Source: Molanna angustata (taxonomy: Eukaryota > Arthropoda > Insecta > Trichoptera > Molannidae). From it: a stretch of 64,000 nucleotides of DNA. Below the pieces are notes generated by a model. It saw nothing but the letters and a program-made list of their open reading frames with translations. It did not search any database and was not told where the DNA came from. Each line of letters starts with the position of its first letter. Within the stretch, counting starts at the first letter, position 1. Location: positions 2,537,567 through 2,601,566 of the forward strand of contig OY754980.1 in assembly GCA_963576475.1 (NCBI GenBank), read 5' to 3'. Positions 47,346 to 58,774 of this stretch are shown here, in pieces. The translations under genes and the position numbers were made by a program.

Positions 47346-47401
47346 TGTTTGTGTTTATGTGCATCTTTTTAATCGAATTAAAAAAAAATGAGAAGGAACC
47401 G

Positions 47402-47760
47402 TTTATTTATTTATTTATTTTATTTATCACACCATATTTATAATGACAACAATAAGTAGATTACTGCTGCCCAACTAAGAAATCCTGTTCTAGGGCTAGC
47501 AGTTTACAATTTTTATTGACAATTATATGTAATTATTAACCAGGTGATTGTTCCCGTTCCACACTAAATATGTACACAATCTCAACTTTCTACGAACACA
47601 ATCATTATCACAACAAACATATAGGCTCACACAAAACAGATCAACCAGATCCCAATGTCTGCCATAATACCTGTCATAAATCCAATCTCTGACGCGATTT
47701 TTATTTCAGAGCCATAGAAAGAGACTAGTTAACTATGTTGGTGTATTTACAATTGTTTCA
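47402..47760 (-). repeat. 3' UTR fragment of the 29752 LINE family, second copy
   Basis: Begins with (TTTA)n and includes TGTTCTAGGGCTAGCAGTTT. It is close to 31968-32260 and colinear with it through GACGCGATTTTTATTTCAGA. No coding part. Confidence 0.8.
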
Positions 47761-48039
47761 ATTCGACGTAATTTTTCTATGTTCTGAAATGTTTTTTTTT
47801 TGCACAAATGCAAGGCTAAGTTATGTGTGCATTATATTTTGATCGTGCTGTTTATCTTTTATGTGTCAGTGTACCTACCTACATTTTATGGGTTAATTTA
47901 TATTTTATGTCATACGTATGTGTTATAGTTTATTTATGTGTAAACGTTTATTTTTAAAGTAAAAGTATAATTTGACAGAAACAGAATATTTTTGCGCTAT
48001 GGCTGATTTTGGATAAAATATTAACTTAAGTGTGTATAG

Positions 48040-48110
48040 TTTGGTACGTATTCTTAAATTATGCATAGTATCTCCATCGATAGTTGGATCTCTGTGTTAC
48101 ATGCAACTAG
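48040..48110 (+). repeat. Helitron family H, 3' end only (copy 5)
   Basis: TCTCCATCGATAGTTGGATC, a shortened TCTGTGTTACATG and CAACTAG, followed by T. Only the terminal 70 bases are recognisable. It lies 31 bases before the hAT at 48142. Confidence 0.6.
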
Positions 48111-48141
48111 TATATGTATTTCTACAAGGGTACCCTATGAC

Positions 48142-51100
48142 CAGTGGCGGCTGGTGACCTTAAATCTTAGAAGGGCTCAAAATTATAATTTTAAAAAGAC
48201 AAATTAACTTAAAACGGGAATCAGAAAGCAGATATGTGACACAATATTATTTTCGTATATTAAAATTATCTGTGTTTTCCATAATTATTTTGTTTATCGG
48301 AAATGAAAATGTGAACCTGATCATTTATGTTGTATTTGGTTGGGTTTTAAATAACGTTTATAATAAAATGCATCGATAAATTATAAAATAATTTATATAA
48401 TAAGCGGATTTATATCACTAGCTATGTGTAGCCATGATCCAATTTGTCTGGTTCCCCTTTCTAAGGGTTACGAAGGTCAGATGGCAGTCGCTTCAATGTA
48501 ATAACCAGACTTGCCAATTCCAGGATCATGGTCAAAGCGTACCCCGATAGAAACGGGACAAAAGCGCAAGGGGGGGGGAAGAAGATAAATTATAAAATAA
48601 TTTGTGACAGCTAATAAATTTTGATCATACAAATTTGAAAAAAAAAACTTATGGCAACAGCCGCAAGACTGCTTCCTGATTTTATACATTTTATGTCTAA
48701 TATTTGTTTTTTTTTACAATATTATGGTATCAATTAATCAAAAAAATAATACTTATATATTTCGGATGATTTATAGCTTAAACTATCTAATATTACGATA
48801 TCAATTAATGTTAGCTTCAAGGAATTGCAACTCCTTACCAAGCGTTCGACCATCACAATGTACAACAGAATATGAATGAATGAAAATATACTATAACCCT
48901 TCGCGGGCACTGCCCCGTTTTGCTCGAAATCGGCATACATTCAGCGTGTATGGCGAGCTGCGACGGCAGCGGGCAGTCGCGTGAATTTATTGTATGGGTT
49001 CTCCGGGCACAAGTCGACTGTGCCTGAGGAATGAAATATTTCATAGAATTTTGCTTGCTTTACAAAGCAAGTAGGTTTAAATCATCATCAGCAATGGCGC
49101 TACAGCCCGGTGCGAGCCTTGGCCTCCTCAAGAAACTGCCTCCATCCCGCCCTGTCAACAGCAAGTCTCCTCCAGTTTGTCTGTCCAATCGCTCTTATAT
49201 TGCCCTCGATGTCGTCCAGCCATCTCATCCTAGGTCTCCCTCTGCTTCTTATTCCTTCAGGACAGGTGTCCAATACTTTCTTTGGGACCCGGTTATCCTC
49301 CATTCTACAAACGTGTCTGAGCCAATGTAGACGTTGTATTTTGATGTATTGGACAACGTTTGGTTCGCCATACATTATTTCTAGCTCGTGGTTAAACCGG
49401 ATCCTCCAAGATCCTCCTTCACAGGTAGGACCAAATATTTTGCGAAGTATTTTCCTTTCGAACACCAACAATGCATTTTCGTCCTTCTTGGTCAATGTCC
49501 AGCATTCTGATGCATATGTCATGACCGGTCTAAGAAGAGTTTTGTAAATGAGGGTTTTTGTTTTACGAGAGATGAGTCGTGACCTTAAGTGCTTTAGCAG
49601 GCCATAATAGCATCTATTTGCCGCGGCAAGTCTTGCCCTTATTTCCGCACTGGTGTTGTTGTCCGCTGTAACAAGAGATCCCAGGTATGTGAATGATTCA
49701 ACGGCTTCTAGCTGATGGGTTCCCACTGATATTGACTCGTTTCTTACGGTGATGCTATTCAGTGATGCTTTTCTTGTTGCCATGTATTTTGTCTTTGAAG
49801 CGTTGATCTTTAGACCCATGTTATTGGCTGCAGACTCAAGTCTCAAGAAGTTATCCTTCATGCAAGGCAACGTTCTAGATATAATATCGATATCGTCTGC
49901 ATATGCAAGTAATTGACTCGACTTTCTGAAAATTGTTCCTGTTGTCTCTATGCCTGAGTCTCTAACAGCTCTTTCCAGGACAATATTAAATAACAAGCAT
50001 GCCAATGCATCGCCTTGTCGGAGCCCTCTATATGTTGTGAACTGTTCCGAGGTGCTACACTGTATTTTTACACTGCAGTATGTATTGGACATGGTCATTC
50101 CGACAAGGCGCACAAGTTTAGGGGGGATGGCCAACTCCATCATTGCCTCGTGGAGCTTAATTCTGTTGACACTGTCATATGCAGCCTTGAAGTCCACAAA
50201 CAGGTGATGTGTTTCAACATTATGCTCCAGCGTTTTTTCGAGTATCTGCCGCAGTGTGAATATTTGGTCAATGGTTGACCTACCCGGTCGGAATCCACTC
50301 TGATATTGTCCCACCATTTCCTCCACAAATGGGAGTAATCTCGTGAATAGGATTCCAGCAAGTACTTTGTATGCTGTGCACAACAGTGTGATACCTCGGA
50401 AGTTTGAGCAGTTCAGAGCATCCCCTTTCTTATGCAAGGGACAGATCAGGTCATTATCCCAGTCTCTTGGCATTATTTCGGCTTCCCATATTTTATGGAT
50501 GATTTGATGAAGACTTGAAGCTGCCCTGCTGCCACCATATTTTAATAGTTCAGATGGTATATCATCGCAGCCTGGAGACTTATTATTTTTAAGACATTTT
50601 ATTGCTCTGATAGTTTCATCCAGAGTGGGTTCCGGCACATCTCCGACATCTGCATTTGCTGTTGTTATAAACTCTGGCTCCTCCGGTGTGGTGTGTTCGC
50701 CCTCATTGAGCAGCTCATTAAAATGCTGTGCCCATCGCTTCAGTATATCGTCTCTATCATTAAGAATTTCTCCTTCCTTGCTTCTGCATGCTGTTGTTCT
50801 TGGCTTGAATTCTTTCCTTTGCTGATTTATTGCCCTATAAAACTTTCTGCATTCACTCTGGGTGTTCAATATTTCGAGTTCCTGTAGTTGTGTTCTTTCG
50901 TACAATCTCTTTTTGGATCTATGGAGCTGCTTTTCTTGTCTTCTTTTGGCTTTGTATTCTTCTTCTGTGCCCCTAGTGCTTCTTTGCTGCATTCGATGGT
51001 AGGCTCTGTTTTTCTCTTTTGTCACTCTTTCGCACTCCTCGTCAAACCAAGGGGATCTTCTCTGTGTTCGGGCCATTCCCAGCACATCTGAAGCAGCACT

Positions 51101-52460
51101 CTTAATTTTCTCCTGGAAACAACCCCAAAGCTCTTCGATCGACAAGCTATTATCTAGGTCTTGAAACGATTGCTCCGCTGCTTCCACAAACCTCATCCTA
51201 GTTTGTTGATCTTTGAGTGCTTCAGTGTTGAACTTAGGTTTGCGCTCTGTTTTATGCATTTTTGCTATAGATATTCGCGCTCTTACCTTCGTTGCTACCA
51301 TATAGTGATCCGAATCAACATTGGCGCCCCTGTAAGTTCTGAGTTCTGACATCCAGCAAGTTTGAGACATGCCTTCCATCAATCAATATATGTTCTATCT
51401 GATTCAGGGTGACTCCATCTGGCGACTTCCATGTGATTTTGTGTATACGTTTATGAGGGAAAAGGGTACTGCCAATGGTCATGTTTCTGGAGGATGCAAA
51501 GTCCACCAATCTTATGCCGTTATTGTTTGAGGTGTCATGTAGGCTGTAAGCACCTGTTGTAGGCCGTGAGTTATCTTTACCCACCTTGGCATTCATGTCA
51601 CCAATTATCATCTTTATGTCACTACTAGGACATGAATCATATATTCGTTCCAGTTTTTCATACCATGCGTCCTTTTTATCTTCCTCCTCATCTTCCGTAG
51701 GTGCATGGACGTTGATAATACTAAGGTTGAAGAACCTACCCCTTACACGAATCACACACATTCTTTCATTAACGGGTCTAAAATCTATTATTAGATGCTT
51801 GACTCTTTTAGCAACTATGAACCCCGTACCGAAGATATGATGTTTTTCGTGGCAGCTGTAATATACACTGTAATCTCTCTTCTCCATTATTCCTTGTCCA
51901 AGCCATCTCATCTCCTGGATTGCAGTTACATCAGCACTATACTCCAACAGTTGGTCACAGAGTATCCTTAGAGCTCCAGCTCTATAAAGCGATCGAACAT
52001 TCCACGTACATATTCTTAAATCGTTAGCCTTGTATCGTTTGCCGAGTCTGTTCAAGGGTAGTCCGGTTTCTTTTTCTTTTGGTTTCTTAATCATTTTGTT
52101 TGAGATAGATAGGTGATTAACCCGTCGTATCCTAGGCTCCTGGTAGGGCTGCTACCTTAAGGCCTGGAACCCTGCCCTGGTTTTCTGTCGGGATTTTCCT
52201 TCCCTTAGCTGGGTGGTTCCGGTTTTATGGCGCCGGAGGCTCGCCATCGCATAAAATTAAATACTTTCGTAGGTTTAAGTACTTTAAGTACTTTTTTAAG
52301 TAGGTTTAAATACTTTCGCTAAATATACAACTGGCGTTAGACGGCAAAAATGAATTAGAAAAATGATGTGTTCTCAAGATTTAATTACATACATTTTTTG
52401 GAATCTTTTTAGTGTTTGGGAGGGCTGAGCCCGATAGCCCTTTAGGAAGAGCCGCCACTG
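48142..52460. mobile_element. Non-autonomous hAT element interrupted by an RTE
   Basis: Terminal repeats CAGTGGCGGCTGGTGACC and (reverse complement of right) CAGTGGCGGCTCTTCC. They are flanked by the perfect 8-bp duplication CCTATGAC at 48134-48141 and 52461-52468. Both ends have AGGGCT-type subterminal sequence. Without the RTE (49083-52297 plus one duplication copy) it is about 1.1 kb with no transposase. 8-bp duplications and CAGTG ends are hAT-like. Confidence 0.88.
49083..52297 (-). mobile_element. Near full-length RTE LINE, one frameshift
   Basis: 3.2 kb flanked by AAGTAGGTTTAAAT (49069-49082 and 52298-52311). On the minus strand a 5' UTR of about 200 bases leads to the endonuclease frame (52094-51315: RICTWNVRSL, AIQEMRWLGQG, IIGDMNAKVG). 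Around 51330-51380 the frame shifts to the second (51382-49100), whose start supplies the last endonuclease motif SDHYMV. Reverse transcriptase motifs follow: CDDIPSELLK, QYQSGFRPGRSTIDQ, HHLFVDFKAAYDSV, YRGLRQGDALACLLFN and LAYADDIDII. The C-terminus is RPRMRWLDDIEGN, WRQFLEEAKARTGL. It ends in (TGA)n. One indel and no internal stops point to a young insertion. Insect annotations often mislabel this endonuclease as craniofacial development protein 2. Confidence 0.95.
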
Positions 52461-52924
52461 CCTATGACAGTCTATGAATAAACGTAGATAATGTTGCCAG
52501 CTAAATTACGTAAAGTAAGTAAATATAATGCTTTAAATAAACAAAAAAAAGTTGGTTTTTCCTCCAATAACAACGAATTGCAATGTATAAATAATAATGC
52601 AATAATAATACTACACTATGTACGATACTATCCATGTTTTTGGTTGCGAAATTCAAAGTTACGATTGCATCAAGGCGGTCTATTAAATATTCTTTTTGCT
52701 TTTATTGGATTGTAAGTAAAGCTGGTTGGATATGAGGCAATATAATATTATTTCAACTAGTGATGTGCAAGTCAGGCATAAAATGCAAGACTAAGGCCAG
52801 AGGAGCAATTTTAAATAAATTTTAATTTACAAATAAATGATCAAATTTACCATCGAGAAATAATTATAAATTAACGTTTTTTTTTCAAGTTTATATAAAT
52901 AAATGAATTCTTTATTTATCTTAA

Positions 52925-53341
52925 ACATAATAAAACGAGTGGGTTGTGGCCAACGCTAAACTCTCCACTACACAATGAAGCTTCCCTGCTAATATTACAC
53001 TCTAATATCAATATGAAATCAAATAACTTAAGATTGCCAAACATAAAAAAAATCTCTACATATTTTTACTAAAACTAATCAACTCTAAGTTTATGTACTT
53101 CACACATGTGCATGGTATCAATATTAAGTTCATCGGCCTTTTAGTTAGATCTGTACAGAGGACACAAATTTTCATATTTGTGTACGGCATACAGGATACG
53201 GCATACACACAAAAACATCACAACGAAACTCAAAGTATGCACTCTCTACATGATACCCATTGAGAAATTGATATAAAAAATACTCTTAAAAATTGTGAAA
53301 TTAAGACTCTCCACTATTCCATAGTAGTGGAGAGTAAAAAT
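52925..53341 (-). repeat. Dispersed repeat W, copy 2 (best-preserved)
   Basis: On the minus strand it runs from ACTCTCCACTACTATGGAAT, then AGTGGAGAG, to GAGTTTAGCGTTGGCCACAA, then CCCACTCGTTTT. It matches 4742-5160 and 60537-60890. The terminal hairpin and shared motif with X suggest a related non-autonomous family. Confidence 0.65.
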
Positions 53342-53400
53342 GTCGTGATTAGAAAAAGATCAAAACAAAACAACAATAATAAAGATATAAATATATATTA

Positions 53401-53571
53401 GATGGGTCGATGGCAGAGCGGTTAGCGCGCTGGGGTAGTAATCCAGTTGTCGCGAGTTCGAATTCTGCATCGACCGATTTCGTTAACCTATAGCACAAGC
53501 ATTAATGGTTATTTTAGGGAACGTAGGAAGATGTATATGTACTTGTTAAAAGTACATATTCATTTTTTTTT
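53401..53571 (+). mobile_element. tRNA-derived SINE, family 1, copy e
   Basis: GATGGGTCGATGGCAGAGCG with A box, B box GCGAGTTCGAATTC, body GTTAACCTATAGCACAAGC and A/T-rich tail. The tRNA-like part is 53403-53475. Confidence 0.9.
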
Positions 53572-53778
53572 ATAAAAAAATGATTATATTATAAAACCTT
53601 AAAATAAAAAAAAATTATATTTGTATTAAAATAACATGAAAAATAAATCCCACCAGGCAATGCCTATTTGTGGGTATTACAATATGATATTATATGAAAA
53701 TCTTTTCGTATTCACGAAAAGAGTTTATTTATATCAGATTCAAATGGTCGTATTTTTTTTTTCATTTTCAGAAAAATC

Positions 53779-53964
53779 CTGGGGGGCAAGTCCGATCAAA
53801 CAGTGGAAACAAAATCCTCACGAGAACACATATCGTGGATATAATTATCTTATGGAGTTCAATGATATCTTAAGATATAATAGTACTCCATAAGATAATT
53901 ATATCCATGATATGGGTTATAATGAGGGTCTTGATTTCACCGTATGGCCCGACTTGCTCCCCTG
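53779..53964. mobile_element. Fold-back MITE with about 80-bp arms
   Basis: CTGGGGGGCAAGTCC at the left and GACTTGCTCCCCTG at the right. The inner arms TGGATATAATTATCTTATGG and its complement are identical. Together they fold almost end to end around 53872. The outer arms are more diverged than the inner. No target duplication was found. Confidence 0.75.
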
Positions 53965-54519
53965 ACTAATAATAAAAAAAAAACTATCTATAACATCTAT
54001 TTTGATTTTATGTATTCTACAAAAGTAGTTCAAGTACCTACAAAAAGTATTTTTTCCTATACGATTAAATAAAAGAATTGAAAAAAAAGCCGTAAAAATG
54101 GTATTAGTATTTAACCAGCCGATGACAGGTCGTAAGCCGTGTAGGTGCCTGATTTCCAGGTTCTCGTATAAATATATATTATTCTTGCTTCATCTATTTA
54201 GGAGAATTTATGTGACGACCACTCAGTAAAGAAAAGTCACAATATTTTTCATTATTTTTCGAAACAAACTATTTAAAATATTCCTTAATGCAATGCTAGA
54301 GGTACGTGCCCTCTTAAGAGGCTTTATAGTATATTTTGAAAAAAAAATCTCAGTAGGTACCCTTAAAAGATGCGTCTTTCAAATAAAGAACAGTTTGTAT
54401 TTAAATTTCTTTATTCTGTTGCATGGGTTTTGTGAAATTTGAATTTGTTTAATAATTTTCTTGCAAAATTAGTTTTAGCAAAACCTTTTATTATTTTTTT
54501 ATTGTAAGTAGCTTAAAAA

Positions 54520-54897
54520 CTACAAGGTCAACGAAGTAAATTTTAAGTGGCCCGAGGTGTGACCCCTGAGGCACTCCAGACGGGATGCAGATGAAATCAG
54601 ATTTATAGCCTTCAACTGTAACTGGTTTTAATCTCTTTTCCAAGTAAGAAATAAACCATCTATATATAATATCTACAAGGTCACGAAGTAGATTTTAAGT
54701 GGCCCGAGGTGTGACCCCTGAGGCACTCCAGACGGGGTGGAGATGAAATCAGATTGATAGCGTTCAACTGTAACTGGTTGTAATCTCTTTTCCAAGTAAG
54801 AAATAAACCATCTATATACAATATGTACAATATTTTCTCGTGTTTCATACATTGGAAGGTTATTTAGTGTGCATTTACGTATACCCAGGGTATACAA
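54520..54897 (-). pseudogene. Jockey-type LINE scrap with a tandem duplication
   Basis: Minus-strand frame 54897-54673 reads YRWFISYLEKRLQPVTVE, then FISTPSGVPQGSHLGP, part of a reverse transcriptase. The next 150 bases (54520-54669) repeat the same segment, starting again at CTACAAGGTCA on the plus strand. The coding stretch is therefore present twice in tandem with about 10 differences. It lies 50 bases from host exon 2. Confidence 0.75.
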
Positions 54898-54946
54898 GGG
54901 CCTTAAAATGAAAATTATAACAAAATATCATATTATATTAACATAC

Positions 54947-55104
54947 CAGCATACGTTGACTTGGAAGTGTCTAATAATTTGAATGTGAAGGGTATGGGGA
55001 TATTCATCATTCTGATCTGCGGAGCTCTGTATGGAGTGAGAGACCGGAGTAGGGGGGCACGGAACATCACATCGTCACCGTGTACCCTTAGCACCATCAT
55101 ATTC
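54947..55104 (-). CDS. Host gene, coding exon 2; CGRRF1-like
   Basis: Internal exon of 158 bases. The acceptor is TTTTGCAG|G and the donor GCTG|GTATGT. It enters in phase 2 and leaves in phase 1, matching exon 1 (63795) and exon 3 (2118). It encodes 52 residues, beginning NMMVLRVHGDD, with a conserved-looking core RAPLLRSLTPYRAPQI followed by IPIPFTFKLL. There is no stop. Codon use and composition are far less AT-biased than the surrounding transposon debris, as expected for a selected exon. I align it by eye with the basic stretch after the membrane segment of CGRRF1; that homology is inferred. It is flanked by a duplicated LINE fragment (54520-54897) on one side and Helitron ends (55490-55735) on the other. 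Confidence 0.72.
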
Positions 55105-55489
55105 CTGCAAAATTAAGACGAGGACACCTTTAATAAATCCTTTCTGAGTAATATGAGCAGCGTTTTTGGAATAAGTTCATCGACAGTTGGATCTCATGTG
55201 TTAAGGAAAATTCTCATTTAAATTGTTTAAACTATTATTAAAATAAACCACTATAGTATAAATTCGAATCTTTGGATGCTTAGATGTTTTTTTATTCAGC
55301 AAACACGCGAAAACGGCTGAAAAACTTTGGATGAAAATTGTCAACAAATCCAAATGACAGCCGAGTCGGCAATCCGATTGGTGCGCCTCTGTGGACGCAT
55401 TGCCACAAACAAATCAGTCTGATGCGTTCCGTCCGATCCGTCTGTATGGACGCTAGCCTTTAATTGGGTAGTCTCATATATCACGAATA

Positions 55490-55740
55490 TTAATCCAACT
55501 GTCAATTTGTTCAATAGAATTAATTTCTCTTATTGAATTGACAGTATTAATCTTAGTCCCGTGTGAGAGAATTGTATGCAGTAGTAGACAATTTGGATGG
55601 TTTTTCAAATTTATGGTTTTTCAAATTTGAAGTCAAAAAACGTCAAATTACAATAGATGTTTCGTAGCATATAATATGTTATCCAACTGTCGATTTGTTC
55701 AAGAGAATTGATTTCTCTTAACAGATCGACATGCCAGGTT
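55490..55740 (+). repeat. Two Helitron-family 5' ends
   Basis: ATCCAACTGTCAATTTGTTC at 55494 and ATCCAACTGTCGATTTGTTC at 55683. Both are preceded by A and followed by the family palindrome (AGAATT...TTCTCTTA). A 3'-like end (CGACAGTTGGATCTCATGTG) is at 55182. These are probably remnants of several overlapping copies. Confidence 0.6.
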
Positions 55741-55984
55741 TCATGCCAGGATCCGCGATATTTTGTATCTCCATTGTTTGTGCATACAGCCATAAATAGA
55801 TGAACCTTTATTACTGATAACAAAAGTTTGGCTAAAACGCAGGTAGCCAGTTTGGTTGTCATAATATTTTATTCTGTGTAGGAAGGGGGTATCTCACGAT
55901 TGGCCTCATTTGAATATGGTCAAGATCTGATAATGAAATTCATGAGAAAATCATCAAACGTGAGAATCTGTCTGCTTCTTCGTT

Positions 55985-56440
55985 TCCTCAGTGCTGAGGG
56001 TCATGATCTATGGGGCCGCAAATGGACAGAACTAGTCTCCTCCAGTCCTCTCTGCCCTCCGCAGCTCGCACCGCCGAATAAAGGTCGTTCCCGGTCATCT
56101 CCTTAATTTGGTCACACCATCGCGCAGGAGATCTGCCTTCTTTTGCCTGGCACACTTCCTGTGATAATAATTTTCTCTCCTGGCGATGTGACCAAAGAAG
56201 CTCAATACCCGGCGGCTGCATACTGTAGACAATCTTTTTTATTTTGAGCTCTAAGGACCGAGTCATTCGTTCTTCTTGCAGTCCACGGAATCTTCAGCAT
56301 GCGACGCCAACACCACATTTCAAATGCGTCAATCCTGTCACGATCACGGGACTTCATTGTCCAGGTATCGGCTGAATATAGGAATATTGGGAAGATGAGA
56401 GTTCTGATGATTTTAATTTTGGTGGCTTAACGTTAGAATA
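55985..56440 (-). pseudogene. RTE LINE C-terminal half, frameshifted
   Basis: Minus-strand pieces: TKIKIIRTLIFPIFLYSADT, FEMWCWRRMLKIPWTARRTN, then after a frameshift EGRSPARWCDQIKEMTGN and EGREDWRRLVLSICG. This is the classic order of an RTE C-terminus. It ends at GAGGAAACGAAGAAG. A different RTE subfamily from 49083. Confidence 0.75.
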
Positions 56441-57108
56441 AACAAACTTATTTTCAGCAAAGGAGAGGTCGTCTCCGAACAAGACGGAAGAGACCAAGAA
56501 AAAAAGGATTCATCGTAGATATTTTGGTAACGGTACGAACAGACAGAGGTCAGCATTCATTGTCGGAGGACCTTGTTAAATTAGGTCTGATGATGGGCAT
56601 GCTGTGAATCGAAACGATCGATTTAATGCGCGATGCAAGGCCTCGCGGTTTACTCAGTACGTGCACAATGTTGTTAATGCACTTGAAAAACTTATTTGGA
56701 ATCCAATGGACGATATCATCGTCGTCTGACGATGGACATTCGTGGCACGTCCACTTTTGCTTTTGTCGAGGACACGCCATTACGAAATAGACTATAAAAA
56801 TAAGTATAATATTATAAGTCGAAGATTATTCATTCACGACACAACGAGGGCCCCCTAACCCAGAATAACGGGCGACCGCAGATGTTATGTAGCCGATCTA
56901 TACATAGTAATAATGATAAAAATATCAAAGACGATTTGGTTGTGTCACGTGTGGATAAAGAGATAAATTGTGTAAACATGGAGGGAATTAGTTTAGTCCA
57001 ATAATCATGATAGACATGGCAAAACCAAAATTTCTTGGTACCCAACGCCACAAAAATGTCGTGAAAATCAATATAACGAGAATGGTTCTGAACGAAAATT
57101 GAAACAGC
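56441..57108. other. Intron, no gene identified
   Basis: GC content is moderately higher around 56520-56780, and the minus frame 56780-56550 has no recognised domain. It may be an old exon or transposon remnant; I cannot assign it. Confidence 0.35.
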
Positions 57109-57119
57109 ACTCAACACTT

Positions 57120-57563
57120 CTTCTTCTTCTCAGCCTAATCCCGTCCACTCCTAGACGAAGGCCTCCTTCATATCCTTCCACGCCATCTATCTTGTGCTCT
57201 GAGCAACCAATTGACACCAGCCTGACGGCTGATGTCATCTCTCCATTTCATTGGCGGTCGTCCAACACCTCTGACTGTCGTTCTCGGTCTCCAATCCAAC
57301 ACTATCCTTGGCCATCGGTCTTCGGGGTATTTAGCCACGTGGCCCGCCCATCTCCACTTCAGGGTAAGAATAAGAACTGTGTATTGCCAGTAGCTACTTA
57401 TGGCTCGGAGACTATGACAATGACTCAGAAAAGTGCTGAAAAACTAAGAGTCACCCAAAGAGCCATGGAAGGAGCCATGTTAGGATTAAGTCTGAGAGAC
57501 AGGGTGCGAAACGAAACCATCAGGGAAAGAACAAAATTGGTTGATGTCGTCCACAGCATTCTT
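57120..57563 (-). pseudogene. RTE LINE insertion with 5' inversion (twin priming)
   Basis: Flanked by ACTCAACACTT at 57109-57119 and 57564-57574. The 3' part (57120-57362) is on the minus strand: KWRWAGHVAKYPEDRW, RGVGRPPMKWRDDI, then a stop and a (GAA)n tail. The 5' part (57363-57563) is on the plus strand: YGSETMTMTQKSAEKLRV, then RDRVRNETIRERTKLVDV. In an uninverted RTE these two pieces are adjacent, in that order. One duplication encloses both, so it is a single event with an inverted 5' segment. Confidence 0.9.
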
Positions 57564-57574
57564 ACTCAACACTT

Positions 57575-58690
57575 ATATCAATAATATTTCATATAAAAAA
57601 ACGACTTCAAAATAATGAGGGTCAAGATGGAAAAAAATGCGGAGTTCATTTCTCTCTGCCTACCCCATGAAGGAATTGGCGTGATGGTATGTATGTATGT
57701 ATGTAGTAATATTATCATTTTTACAATTGATGAGTTTCATGATTTCTCATAATTCCTATAGTAAAATCTCTTGACATAGTTCAGATGGATCCACACCAGA
57801 AGTAATCCTTTTTTATTGAAAATTAAATCATCGAATTCGGACGACGTGATAAAGAAGACAATGAAATATGACAAAAAAACACAATTTAAAGTATTCTGTC
57901 ACTAGTACGTAGTTAATTGCTTACTATTTAATTGAAAATGAATCGTATTGCATACAATCATAATTAATAATCAATTGAATAATTAAGAATTTACTTAATA
58001 TGCTGATAAAAGTATTCTAATATAAATTAAATAATATTATTAGAAATTTCCATCATAATAGATGTTGATAACATCTGAAATTAAGAACAATATTGATAAT
58101 TAAATTATATTTACCTCAATTAATACAGATAATTAGTAAATGCATTTATAACATCATTAAGTTCAATCGTATACACTTAAAATACAAATTGATTATTAAA
58201 TCTGCCTAGTCAATGTGTCAATTTAGCGATGGAAAAGATAGAAAAAGATAACGTGACAGTTGCATTATCTTTTCCATCGTTAAATTGGCACCCAGAATAG
58301 ATACATATAGAATTGTAGGTATTTAGATAAATTATAAATATAAAATAAAAAATACATAGTTTTTGTTCTAATAAATTTAATTTATTATTGATTCGTTTCG
58401 TGCAAGGCACTTCATCAGAATAACGCTCTACTGAAACTAGTGGTTGTATACAAAATTTATATGTCAGGTGTATAAAACTGTCAGTTTTTGAACGGTTGAA
58501 CAATAAGTTATATAATAATGCAATAATGAATATAATATAGGTAAAATTTGGTTTTACAGAATTGTATTGTATTATGAATTGCATCTCGAGCAATTAAGAG
58601 GTCAAATATTAATTTAACACTTTGCCAGTAACATTTTGGTATATTCTGGAGAATAATGATATTGATTCTCACACAGATTCATACAAAAAA
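57575..58690. other. AT-rich intron, no gene; small inverted repeat
   Basis: 57620-57715 carries a repeat end CGTGATGGTATG(TATG)n like that at 59059. GATGGAAAAGATA near 58226 and its complement near 58267 form a hairpin. No protein domain was recognised in the frame at 58593-58210. Confidence 0.45.
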
Positions 58691-58694
58691 CACA

Positions 58695-58774
58695 ATTAAA
58701 AACTGTCTCCACTGGGAATTGAATCGGGGAGCTTTGACTCAGGAATCAGATATCCAAAAAGCTGAGCCACAAAG
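58695..58774 (-). repeat. SINE family 2, diverged head
   Basis: The reverse strand reads GTGGCTCAGCTTTTTGGATA ... CCGATTCAATTCCCAGTGG, the tRNA-like head of family 2 with many changes. It hosts the RTE insertion at 58775. Confidence 0.65.

Noticed and set aside
49110..51349. Several plus-strand frames of 60-145 codons
   Set aside because: All are antisense shadows of the RTE polymerase on the minus strand.
56550..56780. Possible host exon on the minus strand
   Set aside because: No splice phase fits exons 1 and 2 of the host gene and no domain is recognised; left unassigned.
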